The notes below the pieces were generated by a model. It was not told the DNA's origin. It searched no databases and worked only from the letters and a program-made list of their open reading frames with translations. The position numbers and the translations under genes were made by a program. This document shows, piece by piece, positions 26,034 to 35,007 of a stretch of DNA of 64,000 bases; the stretch's first letter is position 1; every line of letters starts with the position of its first letter. The stretch is taken from contig CALIAC010000011.1 in the NCBI GenBank assembly GCA_938041555.1, positions 1 to 64,000 of the forward strand, written 5' to 3'. The stretch is from an uncultured Candidatus Saccharibacteria bacterium. Its GTDB lineage: Bacteria > Patescibacteriota > Saccharimonadia > Saccharimonadales > Saccharimonadaceae.

Positions 26034-26050
26034 TATACACTTAGTGTATA
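26034..26050. promoter_or_regulatory. Candidate PadR operator
   Basis: Perfect 7-bp inverted repeat TATACAC-TTA-GTGTATA, 43-59 bp upstream of the padR start and just behind its -10. A related half-site (CTATACACCGAGTG) overlaps the -10 itself at 25999-26012. PadR proteins bind palindromes of the ATGT-N-ACAT kind at their own promoters, so autorepression is likely. Confidence 0.65.
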
Positions 26051-26424
26051 GTTTGGGTCAGAGGAGCATATTTCAAGAGAATCTACCTCTGTTATCTCGT
26101 TCACTCTATATCTTTTTTAGTAGCCCGATTTGATGTATTACCCTGTCACTACCCTACTCCATTGCCACCAACAAGTCTCGCTTAGTGTCAGCAAACACTA
26201 TGCCAGTACGCAGCTAGACTCGTTTGCTCATGAGTAGCATACGTAGGCTATTTGCGCATGATGATATGACGGTTACACATATCGCCCTCTCGGGTACGAG
26301 CACTTTGTTTAGTGTTGCTATTTGCCGCCCATAAACCCAGCAAAAGTAAAAAGGCCAGTCATACCACCAGCGCAGCCACGCAAGGATAGCCAAACTATAT
26401 AGAGCCTCAGCTTCTCCAAGCACA
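26051..26424. other. Intergenic stretch without a gene
   Basis: No supported gene. The 73-codon minus-strand open frame at 26214-26435 starts inside the next terminator and has no ribosome binding site. One copy of the recurring word ACCTCTGTTA is at 26085-26094. Confidence 0.5.
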
Positions 26425-26457
26425 ACAAAAAACACCCCAGCAGTATCTGGGGTGTTT
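26425..26457 (-). terminator. Terminator after the 354-aa Pro/Gln-rich membrane protein gene
   Basis: Stem AAACACCCCA / TGGGGTGTTT with an 8-nt loop and T-run on the minus strand. Confidence 0.9.
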
Positions 26458-26499
26458 GCACACGGTACGTCGAGAGACGATCTATCTCATGGCCAATAA

Positions 26500-27564
26500 T
26501 TAGTCGCCAAGGGTATCCATCTTACCCTTGGTGCGCAAGATATCGCGCAGTTCGCGGACAGATTCTTTGCTCGATGACTGTGCATCTTTGAGCTTGTCGT
26601 AGAGCGACTTTGTCAAAGATGTGCTTGGGATCTCGGGGCGCTTTGGTGAGCTACTGCTGCTATCACGGTTCTTGTAGTAATTGACGAGGGCTACATAGTA
26701 AGCACGCATCTCTTTGCGATACTTGATCTGCTCGTTGGCATAGTCGCGCACGCTGGCGTACTGTGAGTCCTTCATTTTATTCAGTGCCTTGAGGCAGGAG
26801 CTCTGTTGCTCATCATACTTCTGGCCAGCTTCATCACCAGATGCGCTGCTGAGTGGCGAGCTGTAGCTCGTGCGGCACGAATTGCTGTATTCTTTGTAGG
26901 CAGTAGCGACCGCACCCGATTCTTTGAGTAGCGGCTTGACTTTTTCGTAATCACTCTTGTACTCTTCGAAGGCTTTCTTGACCTCACCATCGCGCATAGC
27001 AGCAGCTTTGCCGAGCTTGTCGAAGTGGTCATCCGCCTTGCGCACCACCTCGTTGATTGACGTTTCTGGGTCTGACCTGTCTATATTAAGGCTGGTTGAG
27101 TCGAAGCTATTCATCATAGCGTATGCCTTGCGGTAATCTTCGGTGCTTGGCCCTGAGAATAGTACGATACACACGATTATAATGATGATCAGCACAAATA
27201 TACCAATCCCGCCGCCAATCAAACTCCATAGCAAGCCCTTGCTCATGCCCTGCTTGGGTGGCATTGGGCCCATTGGCCGGCCTGGCTGTGGCTGCATTGG
27301 CTGAGGTTGGCCTGATGCTGGCTGAGCTGGTTGCTGTGAAATGGGTTGAGGTTGAGGTTGAGGCTGGGGCTGAGCAGCAGGGGCTGGCCCAGCAGCTGGC
27401 TGTGGAGCAGCAGGAGTAGGCTGCTCAGTTGGTGCTGGCTCAGCGGTAGCACGCTTGCTGGCCAGAGCGGCCTTCTCTTCCTCAGTATAAGGTGGGTTAT
27501 TCATATCAAAGGTTGGGACAGCCTCTGGGGGTTGCTCCTGGGGGGTTGCTGGTTGATTACTCAT
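26500..27564 (-). CDS. Membrane protein with Pro/Gln-rich cytoplasmic tail and external helical domain
   Basis: The 354-aa protein has a disordered N-terminal tail of about 105 residues dominated by Pro, Gln and Ala (including alternating PQPQPQ), one membrane helix (LIGGGIGIFVLIIIIIVCIVLF), then a predicted all-helical external domain (about 140-354) with Lys/Ser/Tyr-rich segments and two Cys (SCRTSYSS, SSCLKAL) that could form a disulfide. AAGGAG precedes the ATG. The same architecture recurs in the proteins at 57271-58425 and, with several membrane helices, at 53421-53873. Function unknown; an envelope or host-contact role is only a guess. Confidence 0.8.
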   Translation of the reverse strand: MSNQPATPQEQPPEAVPTFDMNNPPYTEEEKAALASKRATAEPAPTEQPTPAAPQPAAGPAPAAQPQPQPQPQPISQQPAQPASGQPQPMQPQPGRPMGPMPPKQGMSKGLLWSLIGGGIGIFVLIIIIIVCIVLFSGPSTEDYRKAYAMMNSFDSTSLNIDRSDPETSINEVVRKADDHFDKLGKAAAMRDGEVKKAFEEYKSDYEKVKPLLKESGAVATAYKEYSNSCRTSYSSPLSSASGDEAGQKYDEQQSSCLKALNKMKDSQYASVRDYANEQIKYRKEMRAYYVALVNYYKNRDSSSSSPKRPEIPSTSLTKSLYDKLKDAQSSSKESVRELRDILRTKGKMDTLGD

Positions 27565-27602
27565 GCATCTCCTTGTTAACTTGGCTATTATTCACCATAA
27601 CT

Positions 27603-27608
27603 ATTATA
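27603..27608 (-). promoter_or_regulatory. -10 of the 354-aa membrane protein gene
   Basis: Minus-strand TATAAT about 40 bp upstream of the ATG. Confidence 0.45.
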
Positions 27609-27713
27609 CCGGAATAGCAGCAATTGGCCAATATATATCTTGCTGTGGCTGCGCGCCCTCCTCTCCTTCACGTCCACTCATACAGCACCAAAGAAAGCGG
27701 AGGTTGTTACCAG

Positions 27714-27747
27714 CAAAACACCCCACGCATCCTTGCTGGGGTGTTTG
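27714..27747 (-). terminator. Terminator after pnp
   Basis: Stem AAACACCCCA / TGGGGTGTTT with a loop of about 11 nt, 32 bp past the pnp stop. The arms are identical to those of the terminator at 26425-26457. Confidence 0.85.
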
Positions 27748-27778
27748 TCTTCTGTTGCGAGGCTAGCGCTCAGATCTG

Positions 27779-29896
27779 CTACAATCCAATCATCGTCAGA
27801 TTAATCTTGCCGCGCTCATCGATGCCGGTGATCTTCACCTGAACCGTCTGGCCTTCTTGCACGACATCTGTCACCTTGCCAACACGACCCTTGGCAAGCT
27901 TCGAGATATGCACCATCCCATCCACGCCAGGCAGAATGTTCACAAAGGCGCCAAAGTCCTTAATCGTCACCACGGTGCCGGTGTAGGTGCGGCCAACTTC
28001 GGGCTCTTCCACCAGGCTTTTGATCCAGGCCAGCGCCTTCTCGATCGCCTCGCCATTGGGGCTGGCAATGGTAATCAGACCGTCTTCTTTAATATCCACC
28101 TCGGCACCAGTTTCGCTAGTGATTTTATTGATGGTTTCGCCACCCTTGCCAATGACGGCGCCAATTTTATCCGGGTTAATCTTGAGCTTTTCGATACGCG
28201 GCGCATAGGGGCTGAGTTCTTTACGTGGCGCTGGCAGCACACTCAGCATGTGCTCCAGGATATGGGCACGACCAGCCTTACTCTGCTCGAGCGCCTGGCG
28301 CAGCACCTGCACGGGCAAGCCATGCACCTTCATATCCATCTGCAGGGCGGTAATACCCTTGCTGGTACCCGTCACCTTAAAGTCCATGTCGCCAGCAAAG
28401 TCCTCGGCGTCGGCAATATCACTCAGCACGTAGGGCGTGTCGCCGTCCATCATCAGGCCCATGGCAATGCCGCTAACCGGGGCTTTGATGGGCACGCCAG
28501 CATCCATCAGGGCCAAGCAGCTGCTACACGTGGCCGCCATACTGGTAGAGCCGTTCTGGCTCATGATTTCTGTGACGCTGCGGATGGCATAGGGGAACTC
28601 TTCTTCGCTCGGTAGCACTGCCGTAAGGGCACGCTCCGCCAGATACCCGTGGCCAATCTCACGCCGACCAGGGCTACCAAGGCGCTTCACCTCACCCACC
28701 GTATAGCCCGGGGCGTTGTAGTGGTGCATATAGCGGCGCTCGCCTTCTGTCACCTCCATGGTATCGACTAACTGTGCGTAACTCAGCGGTGCCAGCGTCA
28801 CAATATTCATACCCTGCGTCACCCCGCGAGTAAACAGGCTGCTACCGTGGGTGCGTGGCAAAATACCAACTTCGCTCGAGAGCGGACGGATTTCCGTGAG
28901 GGCGCGGCCATCGGGGCGAGTGCGCTCCTCCACAATGCCGCGGCGCACATCGTTGTGTAGTGCCAGCGTAAAGGCTTCGTCGTACTCATCACGTACCGCG
29001 GCGTATTCCTCGGCGTCAAGGCCGAGCTGCTCGGCCATGGCCTCGTGGAAGGCCCAGCGGATTTCATTGACAACTTCATTGCGCTCGGGGTATGGGCGGC
29101 GGATTTTCTCGCCCAGTTTGCCATCAACCCACTGGTTAGCGACAGCTTGGATGTCTTCATTTGGCAAGACCAGCTCGTACTCCTGCGGCGCCGGTGCTAC
29201 CTTGCTGGCAAGCTCCCGCTGCAGTGCGATCGCTGGCTGCATGGCTTGGTGCGCCCAGGCTATGGCATCGACGATCACCTCCTCGGGCACTTCTTTAGCG
29301 CCAGCTTCTACCATGGTAATGCCGCGCTCGATGCCGGCCACCACCAGGTCGAGGTCGGACTGCTCACGCTCCTCTGGTGTCAGGAAGGCTTTAAACTCAC
29401 CATTCACCCGGCCCACGCGCAGGCCCGCCACCGGCCCATCAAACGGCGTGCCCGTCAGCATCAGGGCGCTGCTGGCGGCAACCATCGCCACCATATCGGG
29501 GCGGAAGCTCGGGTCCATGCTGAGCACTGTAGCCACCACCTGCACTTCCTGGCGGTAGCCTTTCGGGAAGAGTGGGCGGATCGGCCGGTCGATCAGGCGG
29601 CCAATCAGCACCGCTTCGTCGCTGGGCCGGCCCTCGCGTTTAATAAAGCGGCTGCCGCTAATCTTGCCTGAGGCATAGAATTTCTCTTCGTAGTCGATGC
29701 TAAGCGGGAAGTAATCCAGCGTCACCGGGCGGGTGCCCACCTGGGCCGTCCCCAGCACCACCGTGTCGCCATAGCGCACCAGCACACTGGCCGTCGAGCG
29801 AAAGCCAACGCGGTTGACCTCCAGGGTGAGGGGGCGACCGCATAGCTCGGTCGTCACAGCAAAGACATCTTTGCCGCTTGGGTTAATAATACTCAT
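27779..29896 (-). CDS. pnp: Polyribonucleotide nucleotidyltransferase (PNPase)
   Basis: 3'-5' phosphorolytic exoribonuclease of mRNA decay. The 705-aa protein has two RNase PH domains (FYASGKISGSRFIKREGRPSDEAVL in the first; EGERRYMHHYNAPGYTVGE and the catalytic region DGDTPYVLSDIADAEDFAGDMDFKVTG in the second), the helical linker, a KH domain (IGAVIGKGGETINKI) and an S1 domain (GTVVTIKDFGAFVNILPGVDGMVHISKL). Length is normal. The ATG at 29894-29896 has AAAGGAGC upstream; the longer open frame is rejected. With rnj and orn it makes up a small RNA-decay set in this window. Confidence 0.97.
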   Translation of the reverse strand: MSIINPSGKDVFAVTTELCGRPLTLEVNRVGFRSTASVLVRYGDTVVLGTAQVGTRPVTLDYFPLSIDYEEKFYASGKISGSRFIKREGRPSDEAVLIGRLIDRPIRPLFPKGYRQEVQVVATVLSMDPSFRPDMVAMVAASSALMLTGTPFDGPVAGLRVGRVNGEFKAFLTPEEREQSDLDLVVAGIERGITMVEAGAKEVPEEVIVDAIAWAHQAMQPAIALQRELASKVAPAPQEYELVLPNEDIQAVANQWVDGKLGEKIRRPYPERNEVVNEIRWAFHEAMAEQLGLDAEEYAAVRDEYDEAFTLALHNDVRRGIVEERTRPDGRALTEIRPLSSEVGILPRTHGSSLFTRGVTQGMNIVTLAPLSYAQLVDTMEVTEGERRYMHHYNAPGYTVGEVKRLGSPGRREIGHGYLAERALTAVLPSEEEFPYAIRSVTEIMSQNGSTSMAATCSSCLALMDAGVPIKAPVSGIAMGLMMDGDTPYVLSDIADAEDFAGDMDFKVTGTSKGITALQMDMKVHGLPVQVLRQALEQSKAGRAHILEHMLSVLPAPRKELSPYAPRIEKLKINPDKIGAVIGKGGETINKITSETGAEVDIKEDGLITIASPNGEAIEKALAWIKSLVEEPEVGRTYTGTVVTIKDFGAFVNILPGVDGMVHISKLAKGRVGKVTDVVQEGQTVQVKITGIDERGKINLTMIGL

Positions 29897-30056
29897 ATAG
29901 AGCTCCTTTCTTGCGGCAAGTAACAGGGGTGAATGCTCGCATCCGTCACTTCCATGCAAGCCCTCAACGCTATCACTGCCGCGTTAATATACTCCCCTTA
30001 GTATACCGCATTTTGGGATATACTGGTAGTGCTTCGTGCATTCGCAGCCTGGGAGT

Positions 30057-30305
30057 TTATACCTCACCTTGGCTATCACGGCCAATCACCAGGCGCATTG
30101 TATTATCACCTTCATATGTAGTCTGCGAACCCTTGATAGAGAGAATATCTTCACTGCCTTTGATCGCTGCGCTCCCCACAAACCGCACATACGTTGCGCT
30201 CAGCCATTCGACACTGCGTGGCATAACAATAATTTCCTCGCCTTGATCCCCTATGACGGCGAACGAGACGCCATCCTCCACCTCTTGTGGTTGGTCATAG
30301 ATCAT
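30057..30305 (-). CDS. Hypothetical small acidic protein
   Basis: The 82-aa protein MIYDQPQEVEDGVSFAVIG... is mostly beta-strand by pattern (IIVMPRSVEWLSATYVRFVG, TMRLVIGRD) and acidic. I do not recognise it. The ATG at 30303-30305 has only GTGAG upstream. An in-frame TTG 11 codons earlier is an alternative start. Nothing is adjacent on the same strand within 160 bp. Confidence 0.5.
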   Translation of the reverse strand: MIYDQPQEVEDGVSFAVIGDQGEEIIVMPRSVEWLSATYVRFVGSAAIKGSEDILSIKGSQTTYEGDNTMRLVIGRDSQGEV

Positions 30306-30606
30306 ATACTCACTACGTTGAGAGAGTCCTTTCTCCAAAACAGCTTTATATTAGCAAGTTATCCCATATTCGTCAATCAGCCCCTCGCCATAAGTATGCA
30401 CAGCATAGTCCCGTCACCTCTGTCCGTCGCCCCTCTTCCCCATTACTCTATTCGGGTGGTGTGCAGCGACTAGTCGTAACAATAGTCGCCAGCCTTGATA
30501 CAAGAGACCAGATAATCAGCTAAGGCCTGCTCTTACAACACCAAGAGAAATAGTGAGAGTATAAAATATGTGAGAATTGGTGGCATGCGCGACACACTTT
30601 TGTCGC
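30306..30606. other. Intergenic stretch without a gene
   Basis: No gene or clear terminator seen between the small acidic protein gene and the end of the glycosidase gene. Confidence 0.5.
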
Positions 30607-31896
30607 TTAAATCATTGTGTTGTCATATCGGCTGCGGTTCTTCGCGTGGCGGCGCTTGCGGCCGACGAACCACCACCAGGCACCACCGCCACCCGCTGCA
30701 GCGAGAACTACTGCCACAGCGATAAGAATGATGATCGTCCAATTGGGCCCTGCCTCTTGCTTGCGCACAGTGGGCTGCTGGCGCTTTTTGCTTGGCTGTG
30801 GCTTTTTCTTGTCCTTCTTTTCATCCTTTTTCTTGTCTTTGTCGTCTTTTTTCTTCTCCTCAGGCTTGGGAGCGGGCTTTGGCGCTGGTGCAGGTGTTGG
30901 CGCGGGCTGAGCCGTTACTTTCAGGCTAAAGGTGTCGGCGCAATCAGCCGTGAGCGGCGTGGCTGCACCCACTGGCACATTACCGCGCTGGATACTCCCC
31001 AGGCCGGCCAAGCCACCCAGCAAGGTAGATGAATCATTATACGGGTTGATATTTGGGTCTGCCTCCTCGGCTGGTGTGGTCGGGCCACGATCGGAGGTCG
31101 TATACACCCAGCCAGCATTGCGCTCGCGGGCCTTGGCTACCACCTGAGCCTGCTGCTCGTTGCTGCCCACACTGTGGATGACGTGCCACATTTTGTAGGC
31201 GTTGGCTGGGTTTTTCTCGAAGTTGGTGGCCGTTGGGTGAGTTAGGTCGTAGTAGCTATCACTCAGGTAGCGCGCTGCCGAGGTCTCGGCATTCAAGAAT
31301 ACATCGCCATAAGGCATGACGGACTCACCGAGGAAGCGTGTACCCGCATTGTGAATGACGATGGAGCCAGGGTGCTTGACCTTGACGTAGTTGTAGAGGT
31401 TGGCCAGGTAGCAGGTCTTTTGGCCACTACTGTGGTTGTCGGCTTCGTCGAAGAAGATTCCCTTCACATTGGGGTAGAGCGCATACCAGCGGTCGATCTC
31501 TGCTGCCACCTCAGCAATATTGCGCGTCTGGCGGCCATGCTTGACGTAGCCAATGTATTTGACACCAAGCGAATCGAGCCGGGCCAGGGCCTTTACATAA
31601 TCACTACTAACCGTTGTACCTGGCCCGCTCGAGGGGTTAACCACCGCAAAGGGCATCTTGCTCGAGACATTAGCCATATCATTCCAATACTGGTTGTTGC
31701 CACCCTGCATGGGGTAGCTATAGGCTGGCATCATGATGGACTGCTGCGGCGCCAGAGCACTCACCTGCGGCGCAAGCAACTGCCCCAGCACCACCACAGC
31801 GGCCACAAACACCAGCACAGCCCGCCGTACCTGCTGCATACTCCACCGCATCGCCACACCCGTGGACGCCCGTGCTGCGTCTGTCACATCCTGCAT
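30607..31896 (-). CDS. Surface GH135/spherulin-4-like glycoside hydrolase with C-terminal membrane anchor
   Basis: The spherulation-specific family 4 (GH135, related to GH114) holds glycosidases that cut galactosaminogalactan-type exopolysaccharide. The 429-aa protein has a signal peptide (VRRAVLVFVAAVVVLGQLLAPQVSALA), a TIM-barrel-like catalytic domain (about 52-310) with the family motif YPNVKGIFFDEAD (acidic pair D150/E151), a Pro/Lys/Glu/Asp-rich linker (about 325-375) and a C-terminal membrane helix with a Trp/Gly stretch and a basic tail. The catalytic domain should therefore be tethered outside the cell. TGCTATCAT lies 5 nt before an in-frame GTG and 11 nt before this ATG, so GTG at 31902 is a possible leaderless start. 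Confidence 0.8.
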   Translation of the reverse strand: MQDVTDAARASTGVAMRWSMQQVRRAVLVFVAAVVVLGQLLAPQVSALAPQQSIMMPAYSYPMQGGNNQYWNDMANVSSKMPFAVVNPSSGPGTTVSSDYVKALARLDSLGVKYIGYVKHGRQTRNIAEVAAEIDRWYALYPNVKGIFFDEADNHSSGQKTCYLANLYNYVKVKHPGSIVIHNAGTRFLGESVMPYGDVFLNAETSAARYLSDSYYDLTHPTATNFEKNPANAYKMWHVIHSVGSNEQQAQVVAKARERNAGWVYTTSDRGPTTPAEEADPNINPYNDSSTLLGGLAGLGSIQRGNVPVGAATPLTADCADTFSLKVTAQPAPTPAPAPKPAPKPEEKKKDDKDKKKDEKKDKKKPQPSKKRQQPTVRKQEAGPNWTIIILIAVAVVLAAAGGGGAWWWFVGRKRRHAKNRSRYDNTMI

Positions 31897-31907
31897 AGTC
31901 ACTCTCT

Positions 31908-31916
31908 ATGATAGCA
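31908..31916 (-). promoter_or_regulatory. Extended -10 of the GH135-like gene
   Basis: Minus-strand TGC-TATCAT. The first in-frame start (GTG) is 5 nt away. Confidence 0.5.
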
Positions 31917-32068
31917 TCTTTGTGCACAAATGGGTATTATGTTGTGTATGTCACAATGTTTTTGCGTGAACTTCCCTGTTGTGGCACGTTAATTGCAAAC
32001 TCAGTGGTATCAGTCTATTATCTCCATTACTTCATCCATATTAACTATAGAATGGAAGAATGAAGTGA

Positions 32069-33364
32069 TTACGCTTGCACAATACGGCGAAAGTAGTCGT
32101 GCACAGCGGGTTGGCTCGCTTCGGGCACGTTGGCCATATATTCAGCGCCAAAGACCGTTGCAGCTGTGTCTCGGTCGAAGCAAAAGCCCGTCAGCCTAAG
32201 CGGAGCATACCCATCGCCAAACTGCCCCCACACCGTACCGGGCGGGAATTCTACACCGCAGTACCGTACTGCGTCGGCGGCAAGGAACGTATGCGCCCCA
32301 TGTGTTTTGCTGATAAAGCGCTTGTTAGCAATAGCCGTCTCGCCTATCGCTGGTTGAGTCCTCATCCTATATGCCTGAGCAAAGTACGCCTCTACGTCTT
32401 TGCAGCCGCCCTCACGGAGGCGCACTGCTTCGGTCGGCATAGGCAGATCGCTGGTGCGGTCGGTGCCACGAGTGGCAATTTGGCTCAGTAAGGCAACCAA
32501 GACATCCGCCGCTGGCTCACCAGTTGGCTGGAGCACTGCATGATGTTCGTCTTCCGCCACAAGGTGGCCCGTTTGGTCAGCCGCCATCTTGATAATCTCG
32601 CGAGACATCCAGGCATAAGCATTGCCATAACGGCTATCCCGCTCGGTAACGAGCTCCCACTCAGCAGCATCCGCAAGCCGCACACCACCAGCATCACAGG
32701 CATCCAACAGCGCTCGCGCTGATGCGGTGTGGAGATACAGATGTTCGTCTGTATCATTTTGCTCTTCGTAGCGGGCAAGCAGTGCCGTCCCATAGCATTG
32801 TAATGCACTATTGCCACCATCTTGCTGAACTCTACGCATCAAGACGCGGTCAATGTAGATACTTGGGTCAAATACACCGATGGAGATCGTTGGGTTGCCA
32901 GCGTGCAGATGTTTAATACCACTTGTAATCTGGTACGCCACCTCTTGCATGCGCCGCATAGCTGGCGACTGCTGGTATGCATCTGCTACAGCCTGGCAAA
33001 ATTCATCATTAGTCAGCCCATCATCCCGCCTTCGGCATAATGTGACGGTTCGCTGCTCGAGAATACGCGCCTTATCTATCGTCTCATCCACTGCAACGAC
33101 TGCGCCATTTAGCAGTGGCACTACCTCCTCAGGTATCATATCTGCCGGGCTGCCATCCATCAAATCTTTTGCAGTATTCTTACCTGCTGCTATCGTCTCC
33201 AAATCTTGTGCAAACCTCTTTGTCTCGCGCGCTGCTTTATCAACAACAAACTGCCGACGTTTTTGCTCAAGCCGATCAGCCGTACATAGCGGCTCTCTCG
33301 CTCTTTCGTGTGAGAAAGACACTGGCGAAGTTGTTTCAGCTGGCGGTTGTTTTTCTTGACTCAT
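32069..33364 (-). CDS. Hypothetical soluble protein
   Basis: I do not recognise this 431-aa protein. No signal peptide or membrane segment. It is acidic and helical with several Cys (LCTADRLEQKRRQF; CDAGGVRLADAAEW) and a C-terminal part ending PAVHDYFRRIVQA. The frame is open much further upstream, but the ATG at 33362-33364 has TATCAT exactly 6 nt upstream, the leaderless pattern, so the shorter form is used. It follows the GNAT gene on the same strand by 47 bp but has its own promoter. Confidence 0.75.
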   Translation of the reverse strand: MSQEKQPPAETTSPVSFSHERAREPLCTADRLEQKRRQFVVDKAARETKRFAQDLETIAAGKNTAKDLMDGSPADMIPEEVVPLLNGAVVAVDETIDKARILEQRTVTLCRRRDDGLTNDEFCQAVADAYQQSPAMRRMQEVAYQITSGIKHLHAGNPTISIGVFDPSIYIDRVLMRRVQQDGGNSALQCYGTALLARYEEQNDTDEHLYLHTASARALLDACDAGGVRLADAAEWELVTERDSRYGNAYAWMSREIIKMAADQTGHLVAEDEHHAVLQPTGEPAADVLVALLSQIATRGTDRTSDLPMPTEAVRLREGGCKDVEAYFAQAYRMRTQPAIGETAIANKRFISKTHGAHTFLAADAVRYCGVEFPPGTVWGQFGDGYAPLRLTGFCFDRDTAATVFGAEYMANVPEASQPAVHDYFRRIVQA

Positions 33365-33370
33365 TGTTGC

Positions 33371-33376
33371 ATGATA
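33371..33376 (-). promoter_or_regulatory. Leaderless-type -10 of the 431-aa gene
   Basis: Minus-strand TATCAT, 6 nt before the ATG. Confidence 0.5.
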
Positions 33377-33411
33377 GCGTATAGTGGTTAGTTTTGTAAA
33401 GCGTTGCACTA

Positions 33412-34080
33412 CTACAGCAACACCACCCGCTCGCGCGCCCACTCTAATGCGGCGAGGCTGCGCTGGCGCGCTGCTATGTGCTCGGGCGAGGGTTGGTCGC
33501 TCCCCCACCACTGTTTCCAAGCCCAATCGATGGGATTAAGACATTCAAGGTGATCGGTATGGTGCAGCTTACCATTGATAAAGCTGTCGTTGCGCTGGGT
33601 GTAGAGATGAGTATAGCCACACCGCTGGAGGGCGCGCAGGCTCGCAATGTTGCCCTGCACCACGGCCGATTTGATGCAGTGCAGCCCCAGATTTTCAAAG
33701 GCGTACCACGTACGAGCATGGTGGCTAGCACTAGCAACACCCTTGCCCCAGTAATGTTTATCCACAATAATAATGCCACTTGTGGCAGTGTGGACGTGCT
33801 TTCTCGTAATATTCACCAGTGATGTACCACCAATCAGCCGCCGCGTTTCGCTATCCTTGGCCCAGATACCCCAGACGATACTTTCTTTGTCTGCGATTGT
33901 CTTGTCGTACCATGCTTGCTCGGTCTCGAGCGTCTGCGCCCGGTGCTCGGCAAAATACTGCGTGACCGTCCCGTGCGCAAACCCGTCCACAAATGGCCTC
34001 AGCTCATCCCGCGCAAACGGCGCAAGCTCCAGCTCGAGCCCCCGCTTTGTCGTGACTGTCATCATTGGGCCAAATGCCAT
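33412..34080 (-). CDS. GNAT-family N-acetyltransferase (RimJ/RimL-like)
   Basis: The 222-aa protein is an acetyl-CoA-dependent acetyltransferase of the RimJ/RimL type that modifies proteins or small amines; the substrate is unknown. Visible elements: N-terminal LELAPF, the WGIWAKDSETRRLIGGTSLVNI strands, the acetyl-CoA loop DKHYWGKGVASASHHARTWYAF (the Q/RxxGxG/A equivalent) and VQGNIASLRALQRCGY (N-x-x-S-x-x-x-x-x-x-x-G, typical of RimL). A C-terminal extension of about 40 residues is unusual. AAAGGAG precedes the ATG at 34078-34080, deciding against the longer frame. Confidence 0.88.
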   Translation of the reverse strand: MAFGPMMTVTTKRGLELELAPFARDELRPFVDGFAHGTVTQYFAEHRAQTLETEQAWYDKTIADKESIVWGIWAKDSETRRLIGGTSLVNITRKHVHTATSGIIIVDKHYWGKGVASASHHARTWYAFENLGLHCIKSAVVQGNIASLRALQRCGYTHLYTQRNDSFINGKLHHTDHLECLNPIDWAWKQWWGSDQPSPEHIAARQRSLAALEWARERVVLL

Positions 34081-34166
34081 AGTGTGCTCCTTTCGTGGTG
34101 TTTTTTCTAGTATAACATTGGTGGGAGAATAATACACAAGGCGAAGAGCCGCCCTCATCAGATACC

Positions 34167-34871
34167 CTAAGGGCGAGAGAATAATGTGCTCATCACGCGC
34201 TTAACTCCACCACGGATAACGTCAAGCATCGTAGGTGCGGTATTCTTCTTGGAGCGCTCGACAAGTCTCTTGACGACGTCTATATCCTCTACCTGGGCAT
34301 GCTTACCAAGGTCATTGCTTGGCTTTGTTTGCGTCTGCTGTGTATATCGCACAGCAAGTCCATCTGGGTCAATCACATACTGCGCCCCGCCAAGATCTAC
34401 CTGATGAACAAATCCTTCACCACCATAGCCACGAATACTGATGCCATTCATAATACATTGAATGATCGCACCTTTTTCCTTTTGTTGTACTTGCCCATTC
34501 TGTGTTGTCATATGCTCATACAGCTCTACAAGCACATGTGTCGAGCCATCAAAGGTCTCGAGGGGCTGGAGTGTACCCTCATGCTGCTCGCGATATTGCG
34601 CTTGCACTGCATCCGCCGCCTTGAGCAGCTCGCGCGTCTGTGGCGAATCTGCTACGTCGGCAATCTTTTCGATATCGTCAAGCGTCAGATCACTATACTT
34701 TATGTATCGTTGCTGTAGGCCCGGATCTTCACTGAACAGTGGCACACCCTCAAGGTGCTGATCAATAAAAGCGTCAAAATCAGCCACCGCCTTCTCATAC
34801 TCGGTCCGACCTAGCATAGCTTCGAGAGTAGAAATGCCATGGCTGCTTGCCCCATGCCCTGCTTCATACAT
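34167..34871 (-). CDS. Hypothetical soluble protein
   Basis: I do not recognise this 234-aa acidic protein. The N-terminal half is helical (EKAVADFDAFIDQHLEG; LTLDDIEKIADVADSPQTRELLKAADAVQAQYREQ). A beta-rich middle (THVLVELYEHM; GAIIQCIMNGISIRG; GAQYVIDPDGLAVRYTQQ) follows, then a basic C-terminal helix (DVVKRLVERSKKN). AAAAAAGGAG precedes the ATG. It is upstream of the GNAT gene on the same strand (86 bp), and may be in one transcript with it. Confidence 0.75.
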   Translation of the reverse strand: MYEAGHGASSHGISTLEAMLGRTEYEKAVADFDAFIDQHLEGVPLFSEDPGLQQRYIKYSDLTLDDIEKIADVADSPQTRELLKAADAVQAQYREQHEGTLQPLETFDGSTHVLVELYEHMTTQNGQVQQKEKGAIIQCIMNGISIRGYGGEGFVHQVDLGGAQYVIDPDGLAVRYTQQTQTKPSNDLGKHAQVEDIDVVKRLVERSKKNTAPTMLDVIRGGVKRVMSTLFSRP

Positions 34872-34965
34872 ACTACAACTCCTTTTTTATTTATGGTGTG
34901 GTATATTATGTTACGATACATTCTGGGTTAATATTTGTCAATCACGGCACTATGAATCTTAAAAA

Positions 34966-34990
34966 CCTCCCCAGTAAGTGGGGAGGTCTA
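34966..34990 (-). terminator. Terminator after rpsO
   Basis: Stem ACCTCCCC / GGGGAGGT with a short loop and TTTTT on the minus strand. Confidence 0.9.
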
Positions 34991-35007
34991 TTTCTCGTGG
35001 CGGGCGC

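Noticed and set aside
26214..26435. 73-codon minus-strand frame that reads like a membrane peptide
   Set aside because: It begins inside a strong terminator and has no ribosome binding site or leaderless promoter.
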